NCBI GenBank assembly: GCA_002007465.1
Contig: LNAC01000031.1
Location: 5,149,206-5,213,205, forward strand
Direction of reading: 5' to 3'
DNA: 64,000 nucleotides
DNA from: Ailurus styani
Lineage: Eukaryota > Chordata > Mammalia > Carnivora > Ailuridae
The notes below the pieces were generated by a model. That model was given only the letters and a program-made list of their open reading frames with translations. It was not told the DNA's origin and did not search any database. The translations under genes and the position numbers were made by a program. Positions 1 to 12,953 of this stretch are shown here, piece after piece (position 1 is the stretch's first letter; every line of letters starts with the position of its first letter).

Positions 1-189
1 CAGTTTAATCCACTATATTTTTCTGATTGCTTTGTTTTGGCATCTTAGCCCACTAGCTAAGGCTTTTATTATAAATAAGGCTTTTATTGGGTTCAAATAA
101 GTTTCCTTCTGGCTTTTTTTTTATTATTATTTCCCTGGCTATACCATAAATACATTTTTCAGGGTAGACTTACTAGTTTTCCATTGCTT

Positions 190-800
190 TGTAACTAATG
201 TCCACAAGTTTAGCAGCTTAAAATAATACCCATTGAATAGTTCACAGGTTCTGTAGGTCAGGAATCAGCTCGGCATGACTGGGTTCTCTGGTCAGAGTCT
301 CACAAGGTCAAAATCAAGATGTCAGCTGGGCTGACCGTGTATGTGGAGCTCAGGGTCCACTTCCAAGTTTATTCTTGGTATTAGCAGAATTCATTTCTTT
401 GTGGTTATAGGAGTGAAGGCCCTGCTTTTTTCCTCTCTACCAGTCAGGGTTTTCTTTCAGCTGCTAGAAGCTAGTCTCAGGTCATTTCCATGGAGCCCCC
501 TTTATCTTCAGTCCAGCAATAGCATGTCAAATACCCTCATGCTTCAAATGTGACTTTCCACTACCAAGTAGAGAAAACCTTATGCTTTTAAAGGAAATTA
601 GATTAGTTCTGCCCTGACAATCTCCCTTTTGATGAACTCAGAGTCAACTGATTAGTAACCTTAATTACATCTGCAGAATCCCTTTTGTCCTATTAACAGC
701 ATAATCACAGATATGAGATCTCATCATATCCACAGTCCAGGGATTGAGATGAGAAATCTTAGGGGTACATTTCAGAATTCCTCCTACTCCAGCAGGGAGG
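190..800. repeat. Ancient mammalian interspersed repeat, family unresolved
   Basis: Phrases such as acaggttctgtaggtcagga, gggttctctggtcagagtct and ttaattacatctgcagaatc recur widely in mammalian genomes as a diverged interspersed repeat. I recognise the pattern but cannot name the family with certainty. Confidence 0.55.
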
Positions 801-1334
801 ACACTTACCACCAGCTTCCAGTAATGACTGTTTCGTTATGTGCTGAGAAGACCATTAACATTGAATGAATTCTCACTGTCTTAAATATGATAGTCTAGTG
901 ATGAATGTTGATTGCCAAATCTATTTTATTTTTATACTAATATCAAAATAAGATAATATTGACATCAAAAGGAGTCATGACAGAATCTGAATATACTTTA
1001 TATCCAATGATATTATATTACATACAGCTTAGAAATCTAAATTTTAAAGGATGTAATATAAGATATTGGCGAGGATGCAGAGAAAGGGGAACCCTCCTAC
1101 ACTGTTGGTGGGAATGCAAGCTGGTGCAGCCACTCTGGAAAACAGTATGGAGGTTCCTCAAAAAGTTGAAAATAGAGCTACCCTATGACCCAGCAATCGC
1201 ACTACTGGGTATTTACCCTAAAGATACAAAGGTAGTGATATACAGGGGCACGTGCACCCGAATGTTTATAGCAGCAATGTCCACAATAACCAAACTATGG
1301 AAAGAGCCTAGATGTCCATCAACAGATGAATGGA

Positions 1335-1540
1335 GGGGCGCCTGGGTGGCTCAGTGGGTTAAAAAGCCTCTGCTTTCAGCTCAGGTCATGATCTCAGGGT
1401 CCTGGGATTGAGGCCCGCATCGGGCTCTCTGCTCAGCAGGGAGCCTGCTTCCTCCTCTCTCTCTGTCTGCCTCTCTGCCTACTTGTGATCTAATCTCTCT
1501 CTCTGTGTCAAATAAATAAATAAAAATCTTTAAGAAAAAA
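1335..1540 (+). mobile_element. CanSINE (SINEC), inserted in L1
   Basis: Head ggggcgcctgggtggctcag, tRNA-like part, CT-rich segment, then aaataaataaataaaaatct and an A-tail. Perfect 14-bp target duplication aacagatgaatgga at 1321-1334 and 1541-1554. The perfect duplication marks a young insertion. Confidence 0.96.
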
Positions 1541-1616
1541 AACAGATGAATGGATAAAGAAGATGTGGTATATATATACAATGGAACACTATGCAGCCAT
1601 CAAAAGAAATGAAATC

Positions 1617-1764
1617 AGGGCACCTGGGTGGCTCAGTTGTTAAGCCTCTGCCTTCGGCTCAGGTCATGATCTCAGGGTCCTGGGATTGAGCCCCGCATTG
1701 GGCTCTCTGCTCAGTGGGGAGCCTGCTTCCCCCTCTCCTTCTGTTTACCTCTCTGCCTACTTGT

Positions 1765-1816
<52 letters not shown>

Positions 1817-1852
1817 AAATAAATAAATAAATTCTTTAAGAGAAAAAAAAAA
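1617..1852 (+). mobile_element. CanSINE with long CT microsatellite, inserted in L1
   Basis: Head gggcacctgggtggctcag. The internal CT run is expanded to about 46 nt at 1768-1813. Flanks agaaatgaaatc (1605-1616) and agaaaccaaatc (1853-1864) form a 10-of-12 target duplication within the L1. Confidence 0.92.
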
Positions 1853-2328
1853 AGAAACCAAATCCCGCCATTTGCAATGATGTAGATGGAACTAGAGGGT
1901 ATTATGCTAAGTGAAATAAGTCAATCAGAGAAAGACAATTATCATATGATCTCTCTGATATGAGGAATTTGAGGGGCAGGATGGGGGGTCATTAAGGGTA
2001 TGGAGGGGAAAAAATGAAACAAGATGGGATCGAGAAAGAGACAAACCCTAAGAGACTTTTAATCTCATGAAACAAACTGAGGGTTACTGGGGGGTGGGAG
2101 GGTACGGATAGGGTGGCTGAGTTATGGATATTGGGGAAGGTTTGTGCTATGGTGAGTGCTGTGAAAGGTGTAAATCTGATGATTCATAGACCTGTACCCC
2201 TGGGGCAAAAAAAAAAAAAAAGATGTAGTATAGACATGAAGATGAGAAGTATAAAAATTCACATTTGTTTTCTATGCATTATTAAACTTTAGGTTGCCTT
2301 TGTCAAAATACTGCAGACCAGCTAGTCT

Positions 2329-2526
2329 TTTTTTTTTTAAGATTTTATTTATTTATATGACAGAGAGAGAGAGATTACAAGTCTACAGAGAAGCAGGCAG
2401 AGAGAGGAGGAAACAGGCTCCCTGCTGAGCAGAGAGCCCGATGCGGGACTTGATCCCAGGACCCTGAGATCATGACCTGATTCGAAGGCAGAGGCTTTAA
2501 CCCACTGAGCCACCCAGGCGCCCCAG
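2329..2526 (-). mobile_element. CanSINE, minus strand
   Basis: T-run, taagattttatttattta, GA-rich part and gagccacccaggcgcccc at the far end. 14-bp perfect target duplication agaccagctagtct at 2315-2328 and 2527-2540. Confidence 0.96.
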
Positions 2527-2739
2527 AGACCAGCTAGTCTTAAATTTAAAAATTACTTTGAGTAACTGAAGAAAACAATATATTTGCCCTTTTATAATTG
2601 GCCCTTGGAGTACATCCTATTTTTCAGATGTTGGTGTATTCTCTAGTCAAAGACTGGTCTTTTGACATCGGACAAGGCAATCTTAAATGATTTTAGTCTA
2701 TGTATTCACTTGCTCTTCTATTTTATCTCACTTAAAGAA

Positions 2740-3185
2740 AAACTCCAGGGCCTTGCCAAGGTTTTGCAAGGCCCCACATGATCTGTTGTTTCAATAAGCT
2801 CTGATTTCCTCTCCTTCTGCTCACTTTCTTGGTCACTCATTCCATCCACACTAGAATTCTTCAGGGCCTCCATACTCACTGCTTCCTTTGCCTGAAATGC
2901 TTCCTCGTTGCTCTGGGTCCCTTTTCAAATATTTCCTTCTAGGGCAGGCTTTCTGTCTGCATCCCATCTGATAGAGAGGGCTCTTCTGACCACCATCCCT
3001 TTACCTATGACTTCATGTTGTTGCATGGACCGATCAGCACATAACATATTATCCACCACCTTATTAGCAGTTTACCTCCCCTAGAATGAAAGGTCCTTGG
3101 GAATAGAGACTTAGTTTTCTGCTCTGCTGAATCCCCAATGCCTAGCACTTCATAGACCCTCAGTAAATATCGTTGAATGCATGAA
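2740..3185 (+). repeat. L2 LINE 3' end
   Basis: Degenerate L2 3' sequence: 'ccagggccttgccaagg', 'tgcctgaaatgcttcctc', 'gaatgaaaggtccttgggaa', 'atgcctagcacttcatag' and the closing cagtaaatatcgttgaatgc all follow the L2 consensus order. Confidence 0.85.
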
Positions 3186-4539
3186 TGTATTTCAGAAAAG
3201 GAAAAGTATACCAGATGGGGAATTCAGTCACTGCAAACTAGCTCAAATCTTTTATTAGGAAAAAGCCCTGCCTTCCTTTAAAAAGTAACAGAATATTAAT
3301 GGGAATGGAAAAAATAGCAAGTTTGGCAGAAAGACAGAAGGCAAGAAAGAGTAGATCATGGGGAAGTGTAGGGTTTAGGTTGGTTCTACAGTTTTTGTGA
3401 AACTTGCCAATGCAGGCCATGGACTTTTCCATACCCTGACAGAGAACTGAAGGGAAGACAGCGTTGAGGATAGGAACAAGGATACACAACACCTACCACT
3501 GTCCTGCATCTTCCATCTGTGCCTCTGTCAGTGACGACATGCTTTAGCAGGATAATTGCAAGTTTTGAAGTCACTTATCACTTTAAACACTTACTGTTTT
3601 TAGCATAAGAGGTGAAGTTTATTTCATTGTTCCTCCAGTATTTTAGTTACGTTGTAGATGTATGATGTAGATGTTTGCTTTGCTTATCTTTTTTACTTGC
3701 TTATAAAACTTATATAACCATTGACCATATCAAATAACATGATAATTGAAGAAAATCTTTTAATTGATAATCCAGGGACATGGTGGTAATGGTAATCATT
3801 CCTTTTAAACTTGTACTTTGAAAATTAAAAAAAGTCTTTCCTTTTTACTGTTTACTTGTAGAAGCATAGCCATTAAAAATTCTCTCTTTGAAAAATAATG
3901 GATGAGATTAGCTTATTGTGTCTTTATTTTAATGACCTTAGAGATATAATTATGCCAATGAAAAAAGTATTAGGGACTGCATATGCATGGATGGGGTATC
4001 TGAAACAGGGACTAGCTATTTTCTTATAGCTCTAAAGATTCAGAGGAAGCAGGTAAGCTCTCTAACATACATTTTGTAACATTTTATAATTTGACCAAAA
4101 TGAAATACTGTATCACACAGTGTGTGTGTGTTCAACAAATACTGAATTTAATTTTGAAGTGCTGAGCTGAAAGTATTCCAACTACCTCTACATTCCATGA
4201 CCATCTGTCATCTGTCAGCTTTGTAGCTGGGATTCTTGTTTTCAGGGAAAGATGGGACAAAGTCCCCTTCCAATTCTAAGACTTCATTTTCTATAAGACT
4301 ATTATCATCAATCAGTTTTGAAGGGAAAACACTGCTGAATGGCAGTGATTTAACATAATAGAATCTTATATCTTGCTCTTATCATAGCCCAGTAGGGGTC
4401 AGCATTGGAGAGTGGGGCCTCAACTCTGCTCCACATAGTCATTAAGGGACTCAACTTTTTTTCCCATCTGGTATTATTGATTCCTTTTATAACCAAACCC
4501 AAGTTCATCTGCCTAATGCACAGCAAAGCCAATCACTGA

Positions 4540-5460
4540 GACTTCAGGTACAAGCAAGGAAGGAGTTTATTCCAGAGGCAGCCAAAGGAAGAGACAAGAG
4601 GACTCCATTTCCCTGAAGGGGCTGAGAACAAGATTTTTATAATCCTAGGAGTTGAGATTACATACATGTTCATGAAAAGGACAGGGAAGCTTATGACTAT
4701 TCATGAGGACAGATGGAGCATGCGCACTGAGCAAATATAGAGGAAATATACATTCCATGTTCACTTTAGGGTAGAGACAGTATCAGAATGAGTCAAAATT
4801 CAGCTCCTGTTGTGAGGAAGTTATTTTAGGTCAAGGGAAGGGGCTATGAGCATGCCCTGAGAACTGGTATAAACTGGTTGGAGTCTTAGGCTCATTATCT
4901 CAGGTAAGGAACTCAGGATCTTTCTTGTTGATAGGCTGGAATCTTATCAACTCAAGTTGACCTTGAGTCCAGGATTCTGCAGAGACAGCTAGTGGGTTTG
5001 CTAATGGCATCTGAAAAGACACAATAGCTGATTAGGGAGAAACAATTCTCTGAAAAACAAGCTTTATATTTTCTGCTAGTTTCAATCTCATTAACCTTCT
5101 GGCTCATGGTTTCAATCCCTCCTGAGTCATGATCATTCCTCAGTCTTAAAGGAGTGGAGATGATTACTGCTCTGGCTACTTCCTTATCTCCTTAGGTGCG
5201 AGGTGCTCTGGCTACTTCCTTATCTCCTTAGGTGCGAGGTAGACTTTGGGTAAAGAGTGGTTTTTGCAAATCTCAGCTGTATGTAAAATTCCTTTAATGG
5301 TTAACATGCCTACATTCAGGGCTAAACAGAAGTTCCTACGCTGTAGTTCACAGCATCAAGGGGAATAGAAGCAATATGGAGTCAGATATACAAAGCTTCT
5401 CCCTGTTAACACCTTTTGGTCCTCAAGTCTTTTCTCTTCAGCCAGTGGATGAGAAAATAG
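4540..5460. other. Possible ancient LTR-like or other repeat relic
   Basis: No gene is seen. Parts such as aaggaaggagtttattccag resemble the 'tttattcc' segment of some mammalian LTRs, but I cannot assign a family. It contains the 36-bp tandem duplication at 5169-5240. Confidence 0.3.
5169..5240. repeat. 36-bp perfect tandem duplication
   Basis: Two identical head-to-tail copies, 5169-5204 and 5205-5240, starting gctctggctacttccttatc and ending gtgcgaggt. The perfect identity implies a recent duplication or an assembly artefact. Confidence 0.97.
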
Positions 5461-6774
5461 AATAAGAGTCACACATGGGAGGTTTTTCATATGCCAGGCT
5501 TAGAAGTGACATGTCATCTTCTTGGCTTATATTCAATTGACCAAAATGCAGGTACTTGTCCATTCCCAATTTTACAGGAGGTTGGGAGCTATAGGCCAGC
5601 TATGTCCTCAGGAAGAAGAAAGCATGCATATAACCAAGAAGTAGCAGTCCTGGCTGCATTTCACTTTTCTGGTCACCAAATATCAGGTTCATGCTTCCTT
5701 CTGCACAAAGAAGACATTCACCGTTCCCCAAGGGAAACAGCCCAGAGTTCCTTATGGTCACTGGATCCAGCTCCAAGTCTAGGATCTCTGAATGAAAGGA
5801 AATCAGATCCAAATGTGATTCCTTGTAGCCTTTGAAGTATAAATCTGCCTACTACTTCACCACACACGTCCAGCAGATAATGACCAAAATGAAGAGTATG
5901 GAGACACATAGCAGTTCCTTGTCCATAGCAATTCTGAAATCTGGCTGGACAGACTTTATGAAGGCCACTTAGCTGGGTAGGGAAGGGAAGTTGCTTGAGT
6001 ACAAGTATACTATCTGGGGAGACTTTTCTTGTTTATTGTTCTCTGTAACAACTGTTTGCACCATCTGAGAAGTTCTTTATCCTCTATAGCCGTATCTGAA
6101 ATTGATATGAAGAAGACTGATAACCCTGCTTTCTGCTGGTGCAAGATCAAGTATCTCAACCAACTAAGTTCTTTCTCTCAAACACTTAGTTGTCTTCCAG
6201 GTGCCAACAACCATACACAGTGTTCTTTCCTAGACTGCTCAGGCATGATTTATTTCTTTGATTCTCCCTTTTAATACAATGACATGTACCTTAATGCTGT
6301 GGTGCTTGCATGGGAAGGCCAATCTGACATTTGCCTTTAGGTTGTCTTCATGAGCTTTTGTTGTTCAAAGATTTTTTTTTCAATATTATTTTCTATTATT
6401 TGGGGTCTAAAAAGAACTTTTTCAGTTCTTCTCTTTACTTCCTTTCATTTCTACTTGTGAATCAGCCTAGTTTCCTCTGAACTCATCTCTTTCTTATGAT
6501 TACTTACTAAAGGCAATCAATTGTAGAAAATATACACCTGCATTCTGGCTTTATCCAACAATGTCCCCTCAAGCTTAGGTTTGATAGCAGGTAGTTTGCC
6601 TAGCAGGTCATCCCAAGAACAGTTTTACCAAATGTTGACCATGGCCTAACAAGACCCTCCAGCCTTTCAGTGTTACCTTGCTGTCTACCACTTAACCCTA
6701 AGTCAATGTCACATATTTTAGGGACTTTTTTTAATGGTAGCACCCATTTTTGGAATCAATTTTTATATCAGTTG

Positions 6775-7090
6775 AGGTAAGTAGTGTTAGGACCTGTAAA
6801 AGATGAATACCCCAATCTCAGTGGTTTAACAAAATAAAAGTTTACTTATCACTTCATAGTCCATTTTAGTTGGTGGTGGTGCTTCTGTTTCATTCAGGAA
6901 CTCCAGACTCTTTCTATCCTGTGGTCCTGCCCTCATCTCTCCTGTGGTCCTGCTCTCTCAGCATTGGGGAAAAAAGAGTGAAGACTGCATGTGGGAAGAT
7001 GTCATGGGCTAGGCTACAACTTCAGTTCTCATGTCAGTTCTCAGTTGGCCAGAACCCAGTCCTTAGTTACATCGCCCCACCTAAATAAAA
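6775..7090. repeat. Ancient interspersed repeat, family unresolved
   Basis: Contains aacaaaataaaagtttactt, 'tcaggaactccagactc', 'agttctcagttggccagaac' and 'catcgccccacctaaa', an order shared with 10985-11165 (tagaagcttattcctcaccc ... ggaactcaggctcctt) and perhaps 5480-5640. This looks like one old dispersed family. Confidence 0.5.
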
Positions 7091-8939
7091 AGAATAGAAA
7101 ATGTAGTTTATCTACTTACCTGTAAAGAAGAGGAAAACACAAATGTCAGTGAAAAAATAGCATTGTCAGCCATAACTTCTCTGTACACAGAAAAATAACA
7201 TTTTTTCTAAGTATTTTACATGAAAATGTGGCACTGTTTACTGTATGTTTAGTTTATCTATTTACTGGACCTTTGATGTAATAAAAGAAGACATATATCA
7301 CAAGCGTTTTCATTCACCTTTATTCTGGTACGATTTCTAGTTGATGGTTTTGAATAAATGCAAATCAGTCTATCTATCAAGTAAATAAACACTCTAAGCA
7401 GGTTGCTACTAACACAAGATTGTCCAAAAGCACTTTGTAAAATTGGGACAGCCTGACCATTTTTAGGAATTACAGTGACTGTCCATCACCATAGTTTGGG
7501 AAAGTGGCAATGGCAGAATGCTTACTGGTGGAAGTGGCGGATCACCGCTGGTTTGATGTTAACCTTCTCATAGTTTGGATTTAGTATTTGAGAATAAAAT
7601 CCAAATGAGATTCTTAGGATCCTAGTGAATAAGGGAGTGGGGAAGAGCAGGAAATAAAGGTTAGACAACTTACCTACTGGTTCCCTTACTAGTTTCTGTG
7701 TTATTTTGACATGAGACAGACATTCCTTTATTCAGGTATACATGAGCGTTGTCAGTCAACCAACATTTCTGATCACAGATGATAACCTGGGAGTCGTGCT
7801 TGACACCAGCCATCAGAAATAAACAAGTCCTCCCTGTGACAAGTGCTGTTGCAGTGGATATTTGGGGACATAAGAGAAGGACCAAGTAGTGTCTGCAGGA
7901 TGGCAGAAAAGATGTCTGCCCAGCAGGGAGCCTCGCATTTGGTACCAGAAGAGGTCTGAGGATGGTGGAGACTGTCAAGTTCAAGGCAAAGGGAAAAGGA
8001 TGAGGAAGAGCACAGGCGTGGGAAAGAAGCTGTGAATTTGAGGTGCTGCGAGTTTTGTTCTGGCAAAGCAGGAGTCTGGAAAAATTCACAGAGAAACATT
8101 GGTATGATCTGCCGAGGAATTTGAACCGTAGTCTGAAATCCCTGAGAAAGCAATGAGGAAGTTAAAGTGAGGGAGTAACAGCAGACTGTTGTGTCAGAAA
8201 ACAAAATCCTAGGCATAGGATTATGGAGAATGAGTTGGAGTGGGGAAGACAAGGAGCAGGGAGACAAATAGGAGACCACTGACTTGTCTTTTTCTCAAAT
8301 TGAATTTGTGAGTATGCCAAGAAACATATAATTCCATGACCATGCATCTGTGATACATTTTAATCACATTGCATTATAGTTGTCTTGAAATTGGTCCTGC
8401 TAATGATGATAATCAATCAACAAGAGTCATAAAACTATTTGCATTGCTATTACTTTACCATTTTGATTGATGAAGAAGATTTTGTTTTCTTCTTAGAGTT
8501 GTAGTAACTCTTTTATTTTTTTAGTGGGTATGTACAATGGGTTCCAGTTATCTTAAAGTCATATTTTATGATACTTCCTTATATTTATTCATACAATGTT
8601 TATAATTATTTCTTTTTAAAAAATTGAATAGCGTTGCTATATCTGACATAATTGGAAAGGAGAAATCCCCAGAAAATAATAGTTACTTTTCTGCTGTGTG
8701 TTTATGTATTCCTAAATGATTAAGGAGAGTAACTAAATTGTAACTGTTATCTCAACTGAAATGAATTATTCAGCATGGAAAGTCAGAGATTTGATACCCA
8801 TTTTGATATGTTTGCAGTTCTTTATTTCAGTTTTGTTATGTTCAAGTTTTCAAATTGTGATGTAATTATATATGTAATTTTATATGTAATTGTATATATA
8901 GTATAATCTTGGATAAGATTAAGAATAATGGCTTAGTGT

Positions 8940-9150
8940 TACTGGATGTTTAGCTTGTGCCAGTAACTGTGCTAAGTACCTGATACAAGTTAAGTAAGTA
9001 AGCTCTCACAATGACCTTCATGAGGTTTTAATACCTCATGAATTAAGTGACTTTTTACAATTCATACAGCTAGTAAGCGCTGGAGATGACATTAGGACCC
9101 AGGCTTTCTAACTGGAGGTCAAGCTCTCCACCATCCCCCTACATGGCACC
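8940..9150 (-). repeat. MIR SINE, antisense
   Basis: Reads 'cttgtgccagtaactgtgctaag', 'taagctctcacaatgacctt', 'acagctagtaagcgctgg': the reverse complement of the MIR core and flanks. Confidence 0.85.
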
Positions 9151-9359
9151 AAACCACCTCTGTTGTGGATTGAGTGAAAAGAAGCTTTCATCCCCTTCAA
9201 AGTACATTAAATAATTTTATACTTTTTAATTAGATTTTTCTGTGGAGCACCATCAAACAATTTCCTTCCTTGCAGAGAACCCCAGTTTTAGACATCTGAG
9301 TAAGTGCCCAGCTTAGGAAAGCCAGGATATTAATAATGGTAATATATGTTATTCATACA

Positions 9360-9490
9360 AGTCAACAAATATTTACTGATCAGTTGAGCACCTGGTAGGT
9401 TCATGATAGGTTCTGGGATGCAGAAGAATTCTTGCCCTCATGAGATTTTCTGTCAGATGGAGGCAAAGGACACTAAATGAATCAGTTCCC
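9360..9490 (-). repeat. L2 LINE 3' end, antisense
   Basis: gtcaacaaatatttactgat ... 'gagcacctggtaggttc' ... 'cttgccctcatgagattt' is the reverse complement of the L2 terminus. Confidence 0.75.
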
Positions 9491-9664
9491 CAATCACATT
9501 CACCCATGTTTGTCTAACTGCTACTCTGCCATGACTATGGTTCAGAATTAAAGATTGCCAAGATCAGTGAGCTCTATGGCTTCCTGGTATAGAATCCAGC
9601 CTCTGATGGAAGGGCTGAGCTCAAAAATGATAGCTTGAGATAGGTGGGACATGTCAGTTGATTG

Positions 9665-9925
9665 GAAAAACCTGTGGTAGATAGGCATCTAGAATTTGGA
9701 ATGTAGAATCAAATAGATCCCATAACCAGGTCAAGCAGCCTAACCTCTCTGAACCAATTCACTCATCTGTAAAGTACTAAGAATATCAATGTATTAATAT
9801 ATTCAGCAAACATCTTTTGTTCGCCTCCTGTGTGCTGGTTTAACTCACCTCACAGGGTTATAGTTATAATTAAATGAAATATTGTGTGAAAAGCTCCAGG
9901 CACCTAGTAAGTACTCAGGTAAGTT
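9665..9925 (+). repeat. MIR SINE
   Basis: cctaacctctctgaaccaat, 'actcatctgtaaagtac', then 'cacagggttatagttataatt' and 'aggcacctagtaagtac' follow the MIR order. A stretch at about 9790-9845 looks foreign. Confidence 0.75.
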
Positions 9926-10984
9926 TGTTCCTTCCCACCTTGACCTTTTTTCTTTTCTTGACTGGATTTTAACTTCCAGTTCTGTAAGTGAGAAGTCCCC
10001 ATGCTCAGGAATGGCCAGGCGGTGGGAAATGCGAGTTCACATCACCCAATCTTATGAAATGGTTTGAATGGAACTCGAACAAGATTGATTAGTTGTACAA
10101 AGTCAAATAAATCATTCTAATAAGAAACATACTCATCAAGAAGCAAAATCTATTTGGAAAGGTGTCTCAGAGTGCAAGCCAAGCTTTTGGTAAAAAGAGA
10201 CCCATAGGTATAGTGGCTTCAAAAAGATGTGTGGTCCCACATTGAGTCCAAAAAGGACAGATCACAGGCTGATGAAGGGGCTCTGCCTACATCACCCCAT
10301 ACTTCCTCCTCTGTTTCAAAGCAACTGCTCTACCTTTCACCAGAAGATCCAGAAGTTTTGTTATGTCACTTCTGCTCACATGTACCAGCAAGGGCTTACC
10401 ATGTGACCACACCCAGTGCTTAGAGGATAAGAAACTGTCTAATGAGGGGATCACATGTGCTGCTAAAATCACAGAGGCTCCATTACTAAAACAAAAATGA
10501 AAGAAATAGTGTTAGGGTTCAATCTGACACAGAAGCCAAATCAGGATCAGAAGGCCCCATGGTAAGAGTATAAAATAAAAAAAAAATAAATAAATAAAAC
10601 CAGTTTCTGCAAAACCCCTTGGACAAGAGAAGCTTTGAGAACTGACCCTGAGCCTGAGTTCTGGTGCCTGGGTTGCCAACAGCAGTGCTTGAGGGTGGGA
10701 AAGATGGAGTGAAACAGTGTCTCAGATGAATAAAGAGCCTGATTTGTATATGACAGAGAGAACTCTGGCAGCACTTGGGGAAGAGATTTGAAGGGAAGCA
10801 GGGAGACTAGGCAGAAAGCTCTAAGAATAATCTAGATAAGGAATGGTGAGGCGATACTGGCAGGGTTGATTTCAAGAGCTATTTTGAAATTAGAACCAGA
10901 GGGTTTAGGTGCATTTATGAGGTGGGACAGGTTAAACTGTGGCTGTAAGTCAAATTGTAATAATTAGAACTCAGAAGATGCAGG

Positions 10985-11170
10985 TATCTGTATTGGTTAA
11001 GGTAGGTTAAGCTGCTGCTATGAACACATCCTTGAAATATTTAATGGCTCAAATGTAATAGAAGCTTATTCCTCACCCACATAATAGTCCAAGGCACGTG
11101 CTTCTGGTTGGCAGATGGCTCCCCTCCACACAGTGATCCAGGAACTCAGGCTCCTTACACCTCACGTCAC
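10985..11170. repeat. Ancient interspersed repeat, family unresolved
   Basis: Shares the pattern 'ggttaagctgctgctatgaa', 'gaagcttattcctcaccca' and 'atccaggaactcaggctcc' with 6775-7090. Confidence 0.5.
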
Positions 11171-11887
11171 TTTTAACTTGTTATATTTTAAGAACCACTT
11201 TTTATTCATTGGCATACATAATAACAGAAATATTACTGTCATTCATACTGAATTTATAACAACTCTAAACTGAAAGGAATAAACTAAGAATATATAGAAT
11301 ATATTAGAGATTATGGAAATGCTTATGGGGGGAGGAATTTTCTGTGATAAATATCTCTCTGTGAGATATCTTCTGACTTTCAACAGCATTCCCTTGGGAG
11401 TTCCAGAAATTGAAAGATTTCTGCCAAGTTTCACTAGTTTTCTGCAGAAGATTTAGCTTAGTTCTCCTGGAACCTTAGTGACAATTTCCTAGACATATAT
11501 AATCAACATATGAGGCTCTGACCCATTTTTTTTTAAGTTACATTCATTATTTACCTAAAAATGAGAAAAACAATAAATTTTAGAAATATTTGTTTCAAAT
11601 GTATTAATAAAACAGGTCTTCATATTTGACATGGCAATTTTTAGTGTACTAGAAAATTCATTTATGTGGGGCAGTTTGTTCTCTGTCAATGACATGTAAG
11701 TGAATCTCATTAGAGATCCCTACGCTCCTCAGAGAAATTTGGGAAATCCTCTCCCTTTAAAGATCAAAAAACTATAGACAAAAGAGTTTAAGTGACTTTG
11801 CTAAGACCACACATGCTTTTTTTACCTATAGAAAGCAAAGTGACTGGCGGATATTCTTTCCAAGATAGGATTAATGTAAGTGGAGTC

Positions 11888-11942
11888 AGAGAATCAGAAA
11901 GAAAGGAAGGGAAGGGAAGGGGAGAGGCAGGGAGGGAGGAAA
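11888..11942. repeat. Purine-rich (GGAA/GGGA) low-complexity run
   Basis: Imperfect gaaaggaagggaagg-type purine run; no gene. Confidence 0.8.
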
Positions 11943-12760
11943 TTTCAGTCAGTGGAGTTAACTACATTCAGTGTGATCCGCAGATAGCAGGGGCTGAAGA
12001 CTAAGAAAAGCCCATTGGAATTTGTGGTTAAACGTTATGGGTGACACGCAAGGAAACAGTTTCAAAGAAGTATTGAGATAGCCAGAAGGAAAGATGGAGA
12101 AGAGCACAGAAACTTTAGGGTATAATTTTTTAATATTCTGATTTTTTAAAAATAAGAACGTTAAAGTACTTAAATTTTTTAAAAATTTCCTTCTATTTGA
12201 TTTTTTTAGGGAGTTATGATGGCTGAATAAACATGGTAATATACTCTAGCACAATTCCAGGGAAAACTGTTTCCCTGTGGGGAAAAAAAATAAGAAGAAT
12301 TGTGAATGGTGAAGAATATCTATTGTATCTAGCCAGTGCATTAATTACTAGTCAGAGAGGGAGCTCCCAGAGGCAGAGGGAGAAAAGCCCTTTGAAAAAA
12401 ATGACATCTAGGACACTCTTCTATTGTGGTTATCACAAATTAATATATAATTTATATAATTCATATTCAAAATTAAAGCATATTTGTCTAAAGCAGTGTG
12501 AAAAAAATGGAATGAGCACTGCCCTTCCATATTTTAGTCTACCTATATTCCTAGATGTTATTGGGAAGTTGAATGTAGATACCTCCCTGTAATTTATGCC
12601 ACGTATGAGAGGGGATTGAGCAAGCTGTATTTATCCCAAATATGAATGTAGAGTTTTTTTTCACATACTCTGTGTTTACAAGAGAAAAACAAGCCAAAAA
12701 ATTACTCATATAAATCAATAGCCTATTCCTGTCACGTATGCCTTCTCTGTATAGTGTCTT

Positions 12761-12953
12761 TTTTAAAAAAATTTTTTAGATTTTATTTATTTATTTGACA
12801 GAGAGAGATTACAAGTAGGCAGAGAGGCAGGCGGGGAGAGAGGAGGAAGCAGGCTCCCCGCTGAACTCAATGCAGGGCTTGATCCCAGGACCCTGAGATC
12901 ATGACCTGAACTGAAGGCAGAGGCTTTAACCCACTGAGCCCCCCAGGCACCCC
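12761..12953 (-). mobile_element. CanSINE, minus strand
   Basis: attttatttatttatttgac at the tail side, 'ccactgagccccccaggc' at the head side. Flanks ctgtatagtgtctt (12747-12760) and ctctatagtgtctt (12955-12968) form a near-perfect target duplication. Confidence 0.93.

Larger units (their letters stand above)
1055..2220 (+). mobile_element. L1 LINE 3' end (ORF2 end + 3' UTR), interrupted by two SINEs
   Basis: 5'-truncated L1. The part around 1080-1330 encodes the familiar ORF2 C-terminal signature (gaaccctcctacactgttgg, tatggaggttcctcaaaaag). The 3' UTR runs from about 1865 to a poly-A at 2207-2220. Target-site duplication is gatgtaatata at 1050-1060 against gatgtagtata at 2222-2232 (10 of 11). 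Two CanSINEs have inserted inside it. It is dead: truncated and broken. Confidence 0.9.

Noticed and set aside
959..1411. 150-codon open frame as a gene
   Set aside because: It is the decayed end of L1 ORF2 running into a CanSINE.
4540..6800. A complete endogenous retrovirus
   Set aside because: Some LTR-like words appear, but no gag, pol or env signature or paired LTRs could be seen.
7670..8279. Overlapping minus-strand frames of 139 and 168 codons
   Set aside because: No recognisable domain, no splice context and no codon pattern; part of the segment (around 7780-7830) may be an old repeat trace.
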